This document shows positions 1-6,760 of a stretch of 8,423 nt of DNA, in pieces (position 1 is the stretch's first letter; every line of letters starts with the position of its first letter). Position numbers and translations under genes: made by a program. The notes beneath the pieces are model-generated. The model was not told the origin of the DNA. It did no database searches and was given only the letters and a program-made list of their open reading frames with translations. The stretch comes from an uncultured Bacteroidales bacterium (lineage in GTDB: Bacteria > Bacteroidota > Bacteroidia > Bacteroidales > UBA932). The DNA is taken from NCBI GenBank assembly GCA_937890845.1, contig CALADR010000213.1, positions 1 through 8,423 on the forward strand. Direction: 5' to 3'.

Positions 1-377
1 TTCATTATTACTGGTGAAGACATATTATCCAGAGTACCGTCAAAAACAGCCTCAGGGATTCCTTTTTCATTGTCTCTCGGAAACATTGTCCCGTTCACTG
101 CGACTCGCTCCTCCCAGCAAGGCATACTCCCCGTATGGCAGACCCTGAAGATATAGGACGCAGCCCATACGCCCATAGACCAGGCAATCAGCCGCACTTT
201 ACCGTAACCTTCCATAACGGATGCATCAAAATCCATAGAGCGATAATCGTAGCAGAGCATCACATCATACCCGTCAGGGAAAATATTTGAAGAAAAAAGT
301 CCCGGCCAGGTTCCCCATCCTCCGAAAATCAGAAGAAGAGACGGACTGGTTTCTTTTTTCAGAAAACACTGTTTCAT
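1..377 (-). CDS. bioG: BioG-type pimeloyl-ACP methyl ester esterase (DUF452), 3' end cut by window edge
   Basis: Cleaves the methyl ester of pimeloyl-ACP methyl ester in the cytoplasm, ending the BioC-started pimelate route and supplying pimeloyl-ACP to BioF. It replaces E. coli BioH. Only the first 125 residues are visible; the family is usually a little over 200, so roughly the last 90 (including the catalytic His) lie off the left edge. Visible motifs are a GGWG turn at residues 19-22 (oxyanion region), YDYR at 43-46, the nucleophile elbow WSMGVW at 66-71 with candidate nucleophile Ser67, NGT at 95-97, and GIP then FDGTL at 106-116, all typical of DUF452 proteins. The ATG at 377 is fixed by an in-frame TAA two codons upstream. 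It follows bioF by 33 bases with only a weak AGG-like ribosome site. Family and motifs are seen directly; substrate is inferred from family and operon. Confidence 0.88.
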   Translation of the reverse strand, partial: MKQCFLKKETSPSLLLIFGGWGTWPGLFSSNIFPDGYDVMLCYDYRSMDFDASVMEGYGKVRLIAWSMGVWAASYIFRVCHTGSMPCWEERVAVNGTMFPRDNEKGIPEAVFDGTLDNMSSPVIM

Positions 378-410
378 AACTTACCTAACTAAAGTAAATG
401 ACTTTCACTT

Positions 411-1592
411 TCAGAAGACATTCAGAGAACTTGCCAATTCTCTGGCAAGAGCCTTCGTCTCAGAATCAGAAATAGCTGCATTAAGAGAAATCCTCAGCCT
501 TGATGTGCCTTCCGGAACTGTGGGAGGCCTTACTGGCAGAAGATAAAATCCCTTTCTCTGCATTTCTCCGGCCATATCAAGAGCCCTTTCGCTCCCCCCT
601 GCCATAACAGGTATTATATGGCTCTGCGAAGGACATTCCAGACCTGCGGCTTCAAGGGACGCACGTACGGCAGCTGCATTTGCAGCAAGTCTCTCCCTGC
701 GGTCGGACATAGCTTCAAGATTTTCCAGCACGCACAATGTCCATAACATATTAAGCGGAGGGAGGGCAGTAGTAAAAATCAGTGAACGCATCCTGTTGAC
801 AAGATATTGACGCATTGTCCTGCTGCACAACACATAAGCACCAACCGAAGCAAGCGCCTTTCCGAATGTCCCGCACAGAAAGTCAATATCATTTATCACA
901 CCCTGCTCCTGGGCCACTCCCATTCCTGTCTCACCTCTTGCTCCTACTGCATGCGCCTCATCCACATAAAGCATAACGCCAGGATGACGCCTCTTGATAT
1001 CAGCAAGCGCCTTGAGATCCGAGACATCACCGTCCATACTGAATATACTTTCAGTAACTATTATTATTCTACTGTATTCCAGCGAATAACGGGAAACCAG
1101 TGCATCAAGGCGTTCCAGATCCTGATGCCTGTACCTGACTGACTTTGCCTGAGAAAGCCTGATACCGTCTATAATGCTTGCATGTACCAGTTTGTCTGCA
1201 AGTATCAGTGTCCCAGCATCTGCCACAGCCGGTAAAATGCCGATATTCATATGATATCCGCTGCTAAGCACAAGAGCAGCCTCTTTTCCGGACAGTTCGC
1301 ACAGTTTTTCCTCAAGCCTTGAATGAACATTATATGTTCCTGTAAGCAGTCGCGAGGATACAGATGACAACAACGTTTCAGACGAAAGACCTGCCTGAGC
1401 AGCTTCTTCAAGAAAATCCGCCATCAACCTGCAATCCGGATCTGAAGCAAGACCGAGATAATCATTGGAAGAAAGGTTAAGCATCCTGCTTTCACCGGAA
1501 ATTATATATTTTCCGTCATGCCTGACATCCGGCAAAGACCTAAGGTTTCCGGAAACAGACAACTCTTTAAGTTTTTCCTCAAAATCTACCAT
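411..1592 (-). CDS. bioF: 8-amino-7-oxononanoate (KAPA) synthase
   Basis: PLP-dependent decarboxylative condensation of L-alanine with pimeloyl-ACP (or CoA) to give KAPA, the first ring-carbon step of biotin synthesis. At 393 residues it has the normal length of the alpha-oxoamine synthase family. Motifs in order: SNDYLGLA at 42-49, SRLLTG at 80-85 with His90 shortly after, SSGYHMN at 110-116, the D-K-L-V-H segment with His137 near the cofactor, ESIFSMDGD at 181-189, VDEAHAVG at 210-217 (Asp211 and His214), and GTFGKA at 241-246, where Lys245 is the expected Schiff-base lysine. The usual glycine-rich stretch before SRLLTG is serine-rich here (SSVSS), which I associate with Bacteroidota members. 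The ATG at 1592 lies 25 bases after the bioA stop; a GAGGA sequence directly abuts it, unusually close for a working ribosome site. 2-amino-3-ketobutyrate ligase is a paralogue alternative, but the operon argues for BioF. Confidence 0.95.
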   Translation of the reverse strand: MVDFEEKLKELSVSGNLRSLPDVRHDGKYIISGESRMLNLSSNDYLGLASDPDCRLMADFLEEAAQAGLSSETLLSSVSSRLLTGTYNVHSRLEEKLCELSGKEAALVLSSGYHMNIGILPAVADAGTLILADKLVHASIIDGIRLSQAKSVRYRHQDLERLDALVSRYSLEYSRIIIVTESIFSMDGDVSDLKALADIKRRHPGVMLYVDEAHAVGARGETGMGVAQEQGVINDIDFLCGTFGKALASVGAYVLCSRTMRQYLVNRMRSLIFTTALPPLNMLWTLCVLENLEAMSDRRERLAANAAAVRASLEAAGLECPSQSHIIPVMAGGSERALDMAGEMQRKGFYLLPVRPPTVPEGTSRLRISLNAAISDSETKALARELASSLNVF

Positions 1593-1617
1593 TCCTCAAG
1601 TTTTGCAAGTAACTCCC

Positions 1618-2901
1618 CTACATCTCTCCGGCAATCTTCACCAGAGCTGAGGTCAATACCGAAAGCTCATGCGGCTCAATCACAAACGGAGGCATTATAT
1701 AAACCAGCTTTCCGAAAGGTCTCACCCAGACACCTTCTTCAAGAAACCTGCGCTGGATCCACGCCATATCTACAGGTGACTTCATCTGAATCACTCCTAT
1801 CGCACCCAGAACCCTTACATCCTCCACCTGAGGCAGGGAGGCAGCAGGGGCAAGCTCTCTCTTCATCTGAGCCTCAATGGCATCCACCTTTTCCTTCCAT
1901 CCTGAAGAAAGCAGAAGTTCTACAGATGCCCTGGCTACGGCACAGGCTATAGGATTGCCCATAAAAGTAGGTCCGTGCATGAATGCATTTGGATAATTAT
2001 CAGAAATGGCAGTCGCCACCTTGTCTGAAGTCAATACAGCAGACAGTGTCATATAACCTCCTGTAAGAGACTTTCCTATACACATTATGTCAGGAACGAC
2101 ACCGGCATGCTCCCAGGCAAATAGTTTTCCTGTGCGGCCGAAGCCTGTAGCTATCTCGTCGAAAATAAGAAGCAGACCATGTTCTTTACAGAGTTCAGCA
2201 GCCTTGCGCAGATATTCCGGATGATAGAAGCGCATTCCTCCTGCCCCCTGGACCACCGGCTCCAGAATAAGGGCAGCTATCGTATCTCTATGCTCTTCAA
2301 GAGTCTTGCGGAGAGGCTCAATATCTCTTTCGTCCCACTCACCTCCGAAACGGCTTTCAGGAGACGGTACAAAATATCTTACAGGCAATGCAGAACCGAA
2401 TATGCTGTGCATTCCGGTTACCGGATCACACACAGACATGGCATTCCAGGTGTCACCGTGATAACCTGAACGGATGGTCACAAAATCAGTCCTTTCGGGA
2501 TGCCCCACCGCATAATGGTACTGCACGGCCATTTTCATGGCAACTTCCACCGCCACTGAACCGCTGTCAGCATAAAATATCCTTGTAAGCTGCTCAGGAA
2601 GTATTTTCAGAAGTAATTTGCCGAGTTCTATAGCAGGCTCATGAGTAAGGCCCCCGAACATTACATGGGACATTTTCCCTAACTGTTCCTTTATCGCCTC
2701 ATTAAGCACCGGGTGGTTGTAACCGTGAACTGCACACCACCAGGATGACATTCCTTCTATAAGTTCAGTTCCGTCTTCCAATGTTATTCTGCAACCGTGC
2801 GCTTCCTTTACCTTATATGCTGGGAGAGGATTAGTTGCAGATGTATAAGGATGCCACAGATGTTCTGTGTCAAACCTGTCTGTCAATTTATCAAATTCCA
2901 T
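1618..2901 (-). CDS. bioA: Adenosylmethionine-8-amino-7-oxononanoate aminotransferase (DAPA synthase)
   Basis: Class III PLP aminotransferase that converts KAPA to 7,8-diaminopelargonate in the cytoplasm with S-adenosylmethionine as the unusual amino donor. It is 427 residues, the usual length. Motifs in order: HLWHPYTS at 14-21, MSSWWCAVHGYNHP at 51-64, ADSGSVAVEVAMKMA at 111-125 (phosphate binding), GYHGDT at 146-151, LEPVVQGAGGM at 213-223, IFDEIATGFGRTG at 246-258 with Asp248 for the pyridine nitrogen, GKSLTGG at 276-282 with Lys277 as the Schiff-base lysine, and HGPTFMGNP at 309-317. The WW-x-A-x-HG and HPYTS signatures and Tyr147 match the SAM-using BioA group rather than the lysine-using BioK type or ornithine aminotransferases. 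It starts 36 bases after bioB ends; no Shine-Dalgarno sequence is evident. No sign of fusion to BioD, which occurs in some lineages. Confidence 0.96.
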   Translation of the reverse strand: MEFDKLTDRFDTEHLWHPYTSATNPLPAYKVKEAHGCRITLEDGTELIEGMSSWWCAVHGYNHPVLNEAIKEQLGKMSHVMFGGLTHEPAIELGKLLLKILPEQLTRIFYADSGSVAVEVAMKMAVQYHYAVGHPERTDFVTIRSGYHGDTWNAMSVCDPVTGMHSIFGSALPVRYFVPSPESRFGGEWDERDIEPLRKTLEEHRDTIAALILEPVVQGAGGMRFYHPEYLRKAAELCKEHGLLLIFDEIATGFGRTGKLFAWEHAGVVPDIMCIGKSLTGGYMTLSAVLTSDKVATAISDNYPNAFMHGPTFMGNPIACAVARASVELLLSSGWKEKVDAIEAQMKRELAPAASLPQVEDVRVLGAIGVIQMKSPVDMAWIQRRFLEEGVWVRPFGKLVYIMPPFVIEPHELSVLTSALVKIAGEM

Positions 2902-2937
2902 AAGAAGCTGTTTAAATTATCTCAAAAGTACCTGCTG

Positions 2938-4050
2938 TCAGAGTTCATATCCCGCTGCCAGAATACGCGCCTTGTCCGTAGCGATGTCCGATCCTGTGGT
3001 AGTAAGCATATCTCCTATAATAGCCGAATTTATTCCTGCCTTGAAAGCAGTCATCAGTCCCTTCTCGGAAATTCTGGCCCTTCCGCCTGCAAACCTGAGA
3101 TACGCCTGAGGCATAATCAGACGGAAAATGCATACAGTCCTGATGATTTCCTCTTCAGATATTAGTTCCTGTTTTTCAAGAGGTGTACCTTTTATAGGAG
3201 ATAAAATATTGATAGGAACAGACTGCACTCCAAGCCTCTTAAGAGTATATGCAAGCTCGATTCTCTGTTCCATACTCTCACCCATTCCTATTATACCTCC
3301 GCTGCAGATATCCATTCCTACAGAACGGGCATCCTCAAGAGTGTGTATCTTTTCTTCCTGGGTATGTGTAGAACAGAGTGACTGGAAATGCGACGGAGCG
3401 GTCTCCAGATTACAATGATATCTGGAAATACCTGCATCATAGAGTTTTGCAAGAGATTCCCTGTCCAGCAATCCAGCTGACATACAAAGAGATATGCCAC
3501 AGTTTTTTCTCAAATAGCGTGCTGTACCGCAAAGTGCATCCACATCTTTCGGGAGAAGCCGCCTTCCGCTGGTCACTATAGAAAATCTGCCGATGCCCTT
3601 TTCCTCACACATTCTGGCAGCCTCTGCTATACTTTCCGTATCCATAAGAGGATACTCCTGAGCAGAAGTGCTGTAATGGGCAGACTGCGCACACCACTTG
3701 CAGTCTTCCGGACAACGTCCTGATTTTGCATTGATTATGGAACAAGTGTCGAATTGTCGGGAGGCACACTTCACACTGACCTCAGAAGCCAGAGCCACAA
3801 GCCTCTCCCGAGGGAGCTGAACAGCAGATGCAGCATCCCCTGGATCCAGACCGTTGTTCCTTATGATCTGGTCCGCATCAAAGCCTTCCGAACATCCGGA
3901 TTTGTCAAGAGAAGCATCTGCAATCCCCTTGCTGACATGGCCTATTGTGACATGACGGCCTATGCTGTTGAATGCAGAATAAGCTTTTTTTCCCCATCTC
4001 CGGAAACGGATAGCTTTCTGTCCAAATGAGTTATTCTTGTTTTTCTTCAT
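2938..4050 (-). CDS. bioB: Biotin synthase (radical SAM) with an N-terminal basic extension
   Basis: Radical SAM enzyme that inserts sulfur into dethiobiotin to make biotin. It is 370 residues. The radical SAM [4Fe-4S] motif is at 113-120 (Cys113, Cys117, Cys120, in RCPEDCKWCAQS), preceded by SIINAKSG. Further family motifs are RFSIVTSGR at 155-163, CMSAG at 189-193, YHCNLET at 211-217, CSGGIIGMGE at 249-258, PINILSPIKGTP at 279-290 and RFAGGR at 319-324. Cys189, Cys249 and Arg324 align with E. coli Cys128, Cys188 and Arg260, but E. coli Cys97 is replaced by Ser157. Canonical BioB homology begins near residue 57; the first 50 or so residues are an extra, Arg/Lys/Trp-containing segment. No ATG, GTG or TTG occurs in frame between residue 1 and about 85, so the extension cannot be an overcalled start. 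The ATG lies inside the end of the upstream OstA-like gene (20-base overlap), suggesting translational coupling. Confidence 0.95.
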   Translation of the reverse strand: MKKNKNNSFGQKAIRFRRWGKKAYSAFNSIGRHVTIGHVSKGIADASLDKSGCSEGFDADQIIRNNGLDPGDAASAVQLPRERLVALASEVSVKCASRQFDTCSIINAKSGRCPEDCKWCAQSAHYSTSAQEYPLMDTESIAEAARMCEEKGIGRFSIVTSGRRLLPKDVDALCGTARYLRKNCGISLCMSAGLLDRESLAKLYDAGISRYHCNLETAPSHFQSLCSTHTQEEKIHTLEDARSVGMDICSGGIIGMGESMEQRIELAYTLKRLGVQSVPINILSPIKGTPLEKQELISEEEIIRTVCIFRLIMPQAYLRFAGGRARISEKGLMTAFKAGINSAIIGDMLTTTGSDIATDKARILAAGYEL

Positions 4051-6736
4051 CGTTTCTTTTCATAACGGCATCAAATTGAACATTTTCAAGATGTACCGTA
4101 TTTTCTCCGCTACCAGTTTCCGTACTTGATTCCAAAATTTCAGGCTTCATGCGCTTTTTCTTATTACCTGACTCTGAATCCTTCGTCTTTTCCAGTTCAC
4201 GGGAAAACTTCTCTTTATATTTCTCAAGCATCAAAGAATCTTTCCGCGCTTCTGACGCTGCATTTTCCAGCATTTTAAGTTTGCGCTTGCGTTCTTTTGC
4301 CTTTTTCCTTTCCTCTTTCATCTTCAACTTATCAGCATCAGACTGATCCTTGAGTTTCCATCTTGCCTCTTTAGCCTCTTTTCTGGCAGCTTTCCTTGCC
4401 TCCTTCTCTTTACGTGCCTGCTCTTTCAGCTGTTGTTTTGTCGGCACAATACGGGCTAAGGAGTCATCCACAGCCGCACTTCGCAAGGAATCTGCAAATG
4501 CCAATGAATCAGAAAGCGCTAAAGAATCGGCCACAGCTGCAAGCGAATCCGCAAATGCAACAGAATCAGCTACAGCTATTGAATCCAGTCTGGCCACCTG
4601 TATAGAATCAGCAATAAACTGTTCTCTAAGCATCCTGTTACGCTCCTTTATCTTCCTTTCACGGTCTCTTACCATGCGAAGCGAATCACGCTGCTCTATC
4701 TGTACATAAATATCATCTATATAACCAGGGAAATAAATACCGGTCTGTACAAATCTGGCTCTCGGGCGGTCAGAATAATATGACCGTTCCGACATCCTCA
4801 GTTTCAATGGAGTGACAGCATACCTGTCAACAGGGCGCCTTTCCGGCTGCCAGGAAAAACCTTTCAGTTTCTGGTCATCGGAAGTCATCTGTGCCACCGG
4901 ATATCCGTCACTTTTGGCAGCATCGAAATAATAAACCTTATGTATTTCCCCATCCTTGAAAATCGCAGACAACATTTTCGATTCCTTCTTGTTTGCCGTA
5001 GCCAGCACATCATTTTCCTCCAGATAGAACAATGCTGCAGCACCACCAAGAGCATCAAATCGTGACAATTGCGAATTTTTATCAAAATAAGCAGTCATCT
5101 CAGCTCCTTTTATCTGGTCATAATGAAGTGAGTCTTCCTGCATATGCACAAAGGCATTGGACATAAGGCTTACCTTCTCCATCATATTTCCACGCACCAG
5201 AGCAAAAATGCTGTCAGCACAATACTGCTGACGCACCTCATTCCAGATAACCGGACTTTTAAAGAGCCTCGCTATGGAATCCAAATCACAATATTCAAGT
5301 GAATCGCATACAATCTGCATGTTTTTCTTGAATATCTTTACATTGCTAAGTGCTCTTACGAAACCTATCTTTGTTGTATCCAGATTCTTTTTTTCCAACT
5401 GAACTACACCAGCCTTGAGAGAATCAGATACTGCAAGCGAATCAGATATCATCAATGAATCTCCTGCCGCAAGAGAGTCTCTGGCCATAGCAAAGTCAAT
5501 ACCTGTTGCCAGTGAATCTGCTGCCGTTTTCCGGTCAGCCTTTTCATCATGTACATTTTTCTCCTGAGTCTTCTTACCGTCGGAAATATCCTTTTTAGGA
5601 ACATCGGGCTTGCGGTTCGGATCTTTTTTAGCCTCCTCCTCCGCCTTTTTGGCTGCTTCAGCAGCCGCCTTTCGCCTGAACTCGGACACAGGATCAATAT
5701 CCATTGACTTTATTCGTCCCAGAGCCACATCGACATAAGACGAATCTATGTCACACTTTCTCTTCTTATAATAAATAAGTGTGTCTGCTCCAAAATAGAC
5801 AGTATCTACAGCGCCACTCTCCTCGATTTCAGCTACAACTGCCGGCTTTCTCCTCATAGTTATCCGAGAGAGAGAATCAACATACTCCATACGCCCTGCC
5901 AGCCCTGAAACCTTTCTTGTGGTATCTGTCACCTGTGCATTTCCAAGAAGTTCAACATTCATAGTAGTCCTATGGAAATACAGGGAGTCACTCCACCCCT
6001 CCTGAGTATCGGACATTACATGCACATTGTTTCTGAAAAAGAACACTTCACGCCCTCTATCATACCATCCTGCATTGGCAGAAAGCATATTTTCCTCTTT
6101 CCACGCATCAGTACCATAACCAAATGTTGCAAGATTCCTGTCTGACTCATATCTAAGTGTACTTGTCTTGACAAAAATAGAATCAGTAAACATGTTCACA
6201 TCCTCATTGAATGTAAACAGTTTTATCTTGGATTCATATATACCTGTCTGACTTTCAATAATCTGCCCATCTTTATCCCGCATAGAGCCGCCTCCGCGAA
6301 ATACAGCTACACTATCTTTTGTGTTGTAATCCAGATTCTTGGTTCTCAGTATATTGTTATCCTTGTCTTTAAGCTGGACAATGTTTCCCCTGAATTCTGC
6401 CAGATCGTCGTTTATATGATAAATCATTTTTTCGCTCTGGAGTTCAGTTTCCTGCTGTATGATCTTGACATTTCCTACAGCATCAATAATACCGGTCTCT
6501 ACATTCCAAAGAGCGGTATCACAAAGCAGATATGTATTGTTGTGAAGAAATTTCGCAGGACCTACAACTTTTCGATAGCTTACTCCGTCTATTTCCAACA
6601 AACGGGCCACCTTGGAACTGATCAAGGTAACAATACTGTCTGCAGGCTCAGACTTCTGCTGCCCAAAGGCAGTAAAAGAAAGACATAAAAACAAGGCGAG
6701 CGCGAGCGAATATTTCAACCGTCCTGGAATTCCCAT
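4031..6736 (-). CDS. OstA/LptA-like exported protein with DSL repeats and charged coiled-coil tail
   Basis: Large secreted protein (901 residues) of the Bacteroidota OstA-like type, related to the LptA/LptD N-terminal domain that carries lipopolysaccharide across the periplasm. A signal peptide is visible at about 1-26 (hydrophobic core LALALFLCLSFTAF, cleavage probably near FGQ). Residues 50-330 form a beta-rich OstA-like region with repeating 'structure-then-DSL/Y' strands (for example LCDTALWN, LDYNTKDSVAVFRG, SLYFHRTTMNVELLG). A Lys/Glu-rich linker spans about 353-405, then a DSL cluster 407-441, a second OstA-like region about 458-680, a second DSL cluster 710-760, and a Lys/Arg/Glu/Ala-rich probable coiled coil 766-850. 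I chose the ATG at 6736; a TTG two codons upstream is also in frame. It follows the SurA-like gene by 24 bases. The family call is good; the LPS transport role is inference, and no beta-barrel domain of LptD is present. Confidence 0.8.
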   Translation of the reverse strand: MGIPGRLKYSLALALFLCLSFTAFGQQKSEPADSIVTLISSKVARLLEIDGVSYRKVVGPAKFLHNNTYLLCDTALWNVETGIIDAVGNVKIIQQETELQSEKMIYHINDDLAEFRGNIVQLKDKDNNILRTKNLDYNTKDSVAVFRGGGSMRDKDGQIIESQTGIYESKIKLFTFNEDVNMFTDSIFVKTSTLRYESDRNLATFGYGTDAWKEENMLSANAGWYDRGREVFFFRNNVHVMSDTQEGWSDSLYFHRTTMNVELLGNAQVTDTTRKVSGLAGRMEYVDSLSRITMRRKPAVVAEIEESGAVDTVYFGADTLIYYKKRKCDIDSSYVDVALGRIKSMDIDPVSEFRRKAAAEAAKKAEEEAKKDPNRKPDVPKKDISDGKKTQEKNVHDEKADRKTAADSLATGIDFAMARDSLAAGDSLMISDSLAVSDSLKAGVVQLEKKNLDTTKIGFVRALSNVKIFKKNMQIVCDSLEYCDLDSIARLFKSPVIWNEVRQQYCADSIFALVRGNMMEKVSLMSNAFVHMQEDSLHYDQIKGAEMTAYFDKNSQLSRFDALGGAAALFYLEENDVLATANKKESKMLSAIFKDGEIHKVYYFDAAKSDGYPVAQMTSDDQKLKGFSWQPERRPVDRYAVTPLKLRMSERSYYSDRPRARFVQTGIYFPGYIDDIYVQIEQRDSLRMVRDRERKIKERNRMLREQFIADSIQVARLDSIAVADSVAFADSLAAVADSLALSDSLAFADSLRSAAVDDSLARIVPTKQQLKEQARKEKEARKAARKEAKEARWKLKDQSDADKLKMKEERKKAKERKRKLKMLENAASEARKDSLMLEKYKEKFSRELEKTKDSESGNKKKRMKPEILESSTETGSGENTVHLENVQFDAVMKRNDEEKQE
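4457..4609 (-). repeat. In-frame DSL repeat cluster 2 of the OstA-like protein
   Basis: Residues 710-760 of the OstA-like protein carry eight Asp-Ser-(Leu/Ile/Val) units with aspartates at 710, 718, 724, 730, 737, 743, 749 and 758. Spacing is mostly six residues (8, 6, 6, 7, 6, 6, 9), with alanine-rich spacers. At DNA level this shows as recurring GAATC-type units (complement of GATTC) about 18 bases apart. It is degenerate coding repetition, not an intergenic array. Confidence 0.85.
5414..5518 (-). repeat. In-frame DSL repeat cluster 1 of the OstA-like protein
   Basis: Residues 407-441 of the OstA-like protein hold five Asp-Ser-Leu units, with aspartates at 407, 420, 426, 432 and 438. The last four are exactly six residues apart. 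It sits between the Lys/Glu-rich linker and the second OstA-like region and resembles the larger cluster near the C-terminus, so the two probably share a structural role or arose by the same slippage or duplication process. Confidence 0.8.
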
Positions 6737-6760
6737 CAGCAAATCTTAATTAAAAAACTC

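Noticed and set aside
378..410. Possible terminator or promoter between bioF and bioG
   Set aside because: Only 33 bases, with no GC-rich stem and no clear Bacteroidota promoter motif.
807..1142. Plus-strand open frame of 111 codons opposite bioF
   Set aside because: Fully antisense to a strongly conserved BioF coding region, with no recognisable protein features.
1518..1952. Plus-strand open frame of 144 codons opposite the bioF/bioA junction
   Set aside because: Antisense shadow over two conserved genes; composition is proline/serine-rich and unlike a real protein.
3985..3991. Run of seven T (A7 on the coding strand) near the start of bioB as a phase-variable switch or sequencing error
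   Set aside because: The frame stays open through it, and the basic character continues on both sides (RFRRWG then KKAYSAF). A single A7 run is common in such genomes, so no switch is claimed.
2938..4050. The radical SAM gene as HydE/PylB rather than BioB
   Set aside because: INAKSGRCPEDC, CSGGIIGMGE and the PIKGTP motif together with bioA/bioF next door are specific to biotin synthase.
4457..4609. CRISPR-like or intergenic tandem repeats
   Set aside because: The repeats are short, degenerate and in frame within a coding sequence; there are no conserved 25-40 base repeats with unique spacers.
4350..4709. Plus-strand open frame rich in Ser/Ala/Glu repeats
   Set aside because: It is the complement of the DSL repeat region of the OstA-like gene; the repetition simply keeps the opposite frame open. 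No ribosome site or homology.
6737..6742. TTG start for the OstA-like gene two codons upstream
   Set aside because: The ATG at 6736 gives the same signal peptide, and ATG is the more likely start; the difference is two residues and cannot be decided from sequence alone.
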